Assembly (NCBI RefSeq): GCF_014203325.1
Contig: NZ_JACHIV010000001.1
Coordinates: 186,001 to 250,000 of the forward strand
Length of the DNA stretch: 64,000 nt
Direction of reading: 5' to 3'
Origin: Saccharopolyspora gloriosae
Lineage (GTDB): Bacteria; Actinomycetota; Actinomycetes; Mycobacteriales; Pseudonocardiaceae
A program made the translations under genes and the position numbers. The notes under the pieces are model-generated. The model was not told the origin of the DNA and ran no database searches. It saw nothing but the letters and a program-made list of their open reading frames with translations. This document shows positions 62,246 through 64,000 of this stretch, one piece after another (positions within the stretch are counted from its first letter, which is position 1; the number at the start of each line of letters is the position of its first letter).

Positions 62246-64000
62246 CGGTCTCCGAACCCGCCGCGCCCGCGTCGTCCGACGGGGCGCGCGCGACCTCCCG
62301 GTGGCGGCCGTCGCGGGCGGGCATCCTCAACGTCTGGCGCTACTACGACGAGGTCTTCGAGTTCCACAGAGGACGGTTGCTGCTGCGCGGGCCGAACGGC
62401 ACCGGCAAGTCCAAGGCCCTCGAACTGCTGCTGCCGTTCCTGTTCGACGCGAACCTGCGCGCGAACCGCCTGTCCACCTTCGGCAGCGCCGAACGCACCA
62501 TGCACTGGAACCTGATGGGCGAGGGCGCGAACGGCGTGACCCGCGTCGGCTACGTGTGGCTGGAATTCCAGGCGGGGGCCGACGAGTGGTTCAGCTGCGG
62601 GGCCCGGTTGCAGGCCAGCAGGCACACCACGACGGTGCACGCCGACTACTTCACCACCCGCCGCCGGATCGGCGTCGACGGCGGCGTCGCGCTGGTCAAC
62701 GACAGCGGGCAGCCGCTGACGAAGACGGCGCTCACCGAGGCGCTGGGCGCCGACGGCACGGTGCACCCGACGGCCGCGGACCACCGCGAAGCCGTGCGCG
62801 CCGCGTTGTTCCCGGACCTCAGCGAGCAGCGCTTCGAAGCGCTGATCACCGCGTTGTTGCAGCTGCGCACGCCGAAGCTCTCCGAACGGCTCGACCCGAA
62901 CCTGCTGTCCACCTTGCTGTCGCGGGCGTTGCCGCCGCTGGGCCGCACCGAGATCGCCGAACTCGCCGAAGGCTTCGAACGGCTCGACCAGCAGCGCGAA
63001 CACCTCACCAGGCTGGACGCGGAGGTGCGGGCCGCGGAGGCCGTCGCCGACCGGCAGCGCACCTACGCGCAGCGGGTGCTGCGCGCGACGGCGGCCGAGG
63101 TCCTGTCCGCGACCGCCGAACTGGAACGGCTCTCCGCCGCGGCGAAGGACAGCGCGGACCTGCACGAACAGGCCGTGGCCGAGCGGGAGGCGGCCGAGGC
63201 GGGGAAAGCCGGGCTCGCGCAGGACGTCGAACGCACCCAGGCCCGCATCGACGGGCTGGCCGACGGCGAGCGGTACCGGCAGGGCGGGGAAACGGATCGG
63301 CTGCACACCGACGCGACGACCGCGGGCCGGTTCGCGGCGGGACTGCGCGAGCAGGCCGAGCGGCGCGCCGAGCAGGCCGCGCGGGACGCGGAGCGCGCCG
63401 AGCAGGCCGAGCAGCGCGCCACCTCGGCGTCCGCGGCGGCGCAGCGCGCCGAGCACGACGCCCGCCGGCACGCCGAGCGGGTCGGCCTGGCCGGGGCGTT
63501 CCAGGAGGTCGCGGGCACCGAGGACCGGCAGCGCACCCGGCGGCTGCTGCGCGCCGCCGTGCGCAGCAGGCACGACCTGATCGCCGAGGTCCGCGCCGAA
63601 CTCGACCGGCACGACGCGGCGCTCGCCGCCCGCACCGGCGCGGAGCACGAACTGGAGCAGGCAAGGGCCGACCTCGCCGCCGCCACCGACCGGCGCACCG
63701 CCGCCGCCGAAGCGCACGACACCGCCGTGCGGCACCAGGACGAGCTGGTCCGGGCGTGGGCGGCGCGGCTGGCGGAGCTCCCCGTCCCCGACGTCGACGA
63801 GGTCGCCGCGCACGCCGACTCCCGCGCCGCGCTGCTCGACCAACTCCGCCCCGGCCACCTCGCCGCCGCCGACGGGCTTGCGCAGCGGCACGCCGCCGAG
63901 GTCGCGCGGCGCCAGGAACGCCGGGACCGGCACGCTGAACTCACGGCGCAGCGCGAGAAGCTGCGGGAGCACTCCGACCTGCCGCGCCCCGAGCCCGCGG
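62242..64000 (+). CDS. jetC: Wadjet/Ept SMC-like ATPase JetC, 3' truncated by the window
   Basis: First 586 residues of a large protein of the TIGR02680 type (normally well above 1000 aa). The GTG at 62242 overlaps the jetB stop (GTGA). Walker A is RGPNGTGKSKALE (residues 49-61, GPNGTGKS at 50-57), preceded by RAGILNVWRYYDEVFEFHRG. A globular head half follows (SERLDPNLLSTLLSRALPPL), then a long Ala/Glu/Arg coiled coil from about residue 250 to the window end. The Walker B and second head half are beyond the window, as is the expected topoisomerase-like jetD nuclease gene. In known systems the complex extrudes and cuts small circular DNA. Confidence 0.88.
   Translation, partial: MTVSEPAAPASSDGARATSRWRPSRAGILNVWRYYDEVFEFHRGRLLLRGPNGTGKSKALELLLPFLFDANLRANRLSTFGSAERTMHWNLMGEGANGVTRVGYVWLEFQAGADEWFSCGARLQASRHTTTVHADYFTTRRRIGVDGGVALVNDSGQPLTKTALTEALGADGTVHPTAADHREAVRAALFPDLSEQRFEALITALLQLRTPKLSERLDPNLLSTLLSRALPPLGRTEIAELAEGFERLDQQREHLTRLDAEVRAAEAVADRQRTYAQRVLRATAAEVLSATAELERLSAAAKDSADLHEQAVAEREAAEAGKAGLAQDVERTQARIDGLADGERYRQGGETDRLHTDATTAGRFAAGLREQAERRAEQAARDAERAEQAEQRATSASAAAQRAEHDARRHAERVGLAGAFQEVAGTEDRQRTRRLLRAAVRSRHDLIAEVRAELDRHDAALAARTGAEHELEQARADLAAATDRRTAAAEAHDTAVRHQDELVRAWAARLAELPVPDVDEVAAHADSRAALLDQLRPGHLAAADGLAQRHAAEVARRQERRDRHAELTAQREKLREHSDLPRPEPA

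Overview
The window is high-GC DNA with GTG/TTG starts and ATGA/GTGA stop-start overlaps. The ribosomal gene order, a short-LID adenylate kinase, Cys-free S4, zinc-type S14 and L36, a conservon, and a GlpD-TetR-flavoprotein cluster syntenic with mycobacteria point to an actinomycete. My best guess is Pseudonocardiaceae (Saccharopolyspora-like); the genus is inference. I saw no tRNA, rRNA, transposase, phage gene or CRISPR array.

Region 1 (1-18856) is the ribosomal super-operon: end of the S10 operon (rpsC, rplP, rpmC, rpsQ), a hairpin, the spc operon (rplN to rplO), secY-adk-map, then infA-rpmJ-rpsM-rpsK-rpsD-rpoA-rplQ-truA. Two accessory islands interrupt it. Three secreted-protein genes preceded by a CebR-like palindrome sit between rplO and secY, and two tandem, reverse-oriented PmtA-like methyltransferases sit between map and infA.

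Region 2 (18857-26600) has an ABC-2 exporter pair and a lipid/glycerol cluster: GlpD and TetR divergent by 16 bp from an alkyl-DHAP-synthase-like flavoprotein. An MDR oxidoreductase follows. Region 3 (26783-31668) is a reverse-strand operon of an FtsK/SpoIIIE-type ATPase with two small helical proteins, a coiled-coil protein and an unknown 288-aa protein; I know no described system with this make-up. Region 4 (31900-38359) holds a PRC-barrel/DUF2382 stress protein, a monoacylglycerol-lipase-like hydrolase, a lipoprotein, a GH25-LysM muramidase, a CopD-like membrane protein and a 1-kb gene-free stretch.

Region 5 (38360-42710) is a four-gene glycoconjugate operon (membrane transporter, GT4, hydrolase, GT4). 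Region 6 (42824-48535) has small secreted proteins and an ADH-amidohydrolase-DUF59 trio resembling the accessory half of actinobacterial propane monooxygenase clusters, with an IclR regulator but no monooxygenase. Region 7 (48690-50752) is an acetate/pyruvate-type symporter with a DUF485 partner. Region 8 (51478-56920) is a complete conservon cvnABCD. Region 9 (57696-59099) has three small unknown genes. Region 10 (59484-64000) begins a Wadjet/Ept-type anti-plasmid SMC system (jetA, jetB, start of jetC).

A family of palindromic repeats occurs at 18889, 25369 and 59128. Its stems differ in sequence but keep exact pairing, and two copies lie between convergent gene ends. Most other convergent junctions carry a strong stem-loop.
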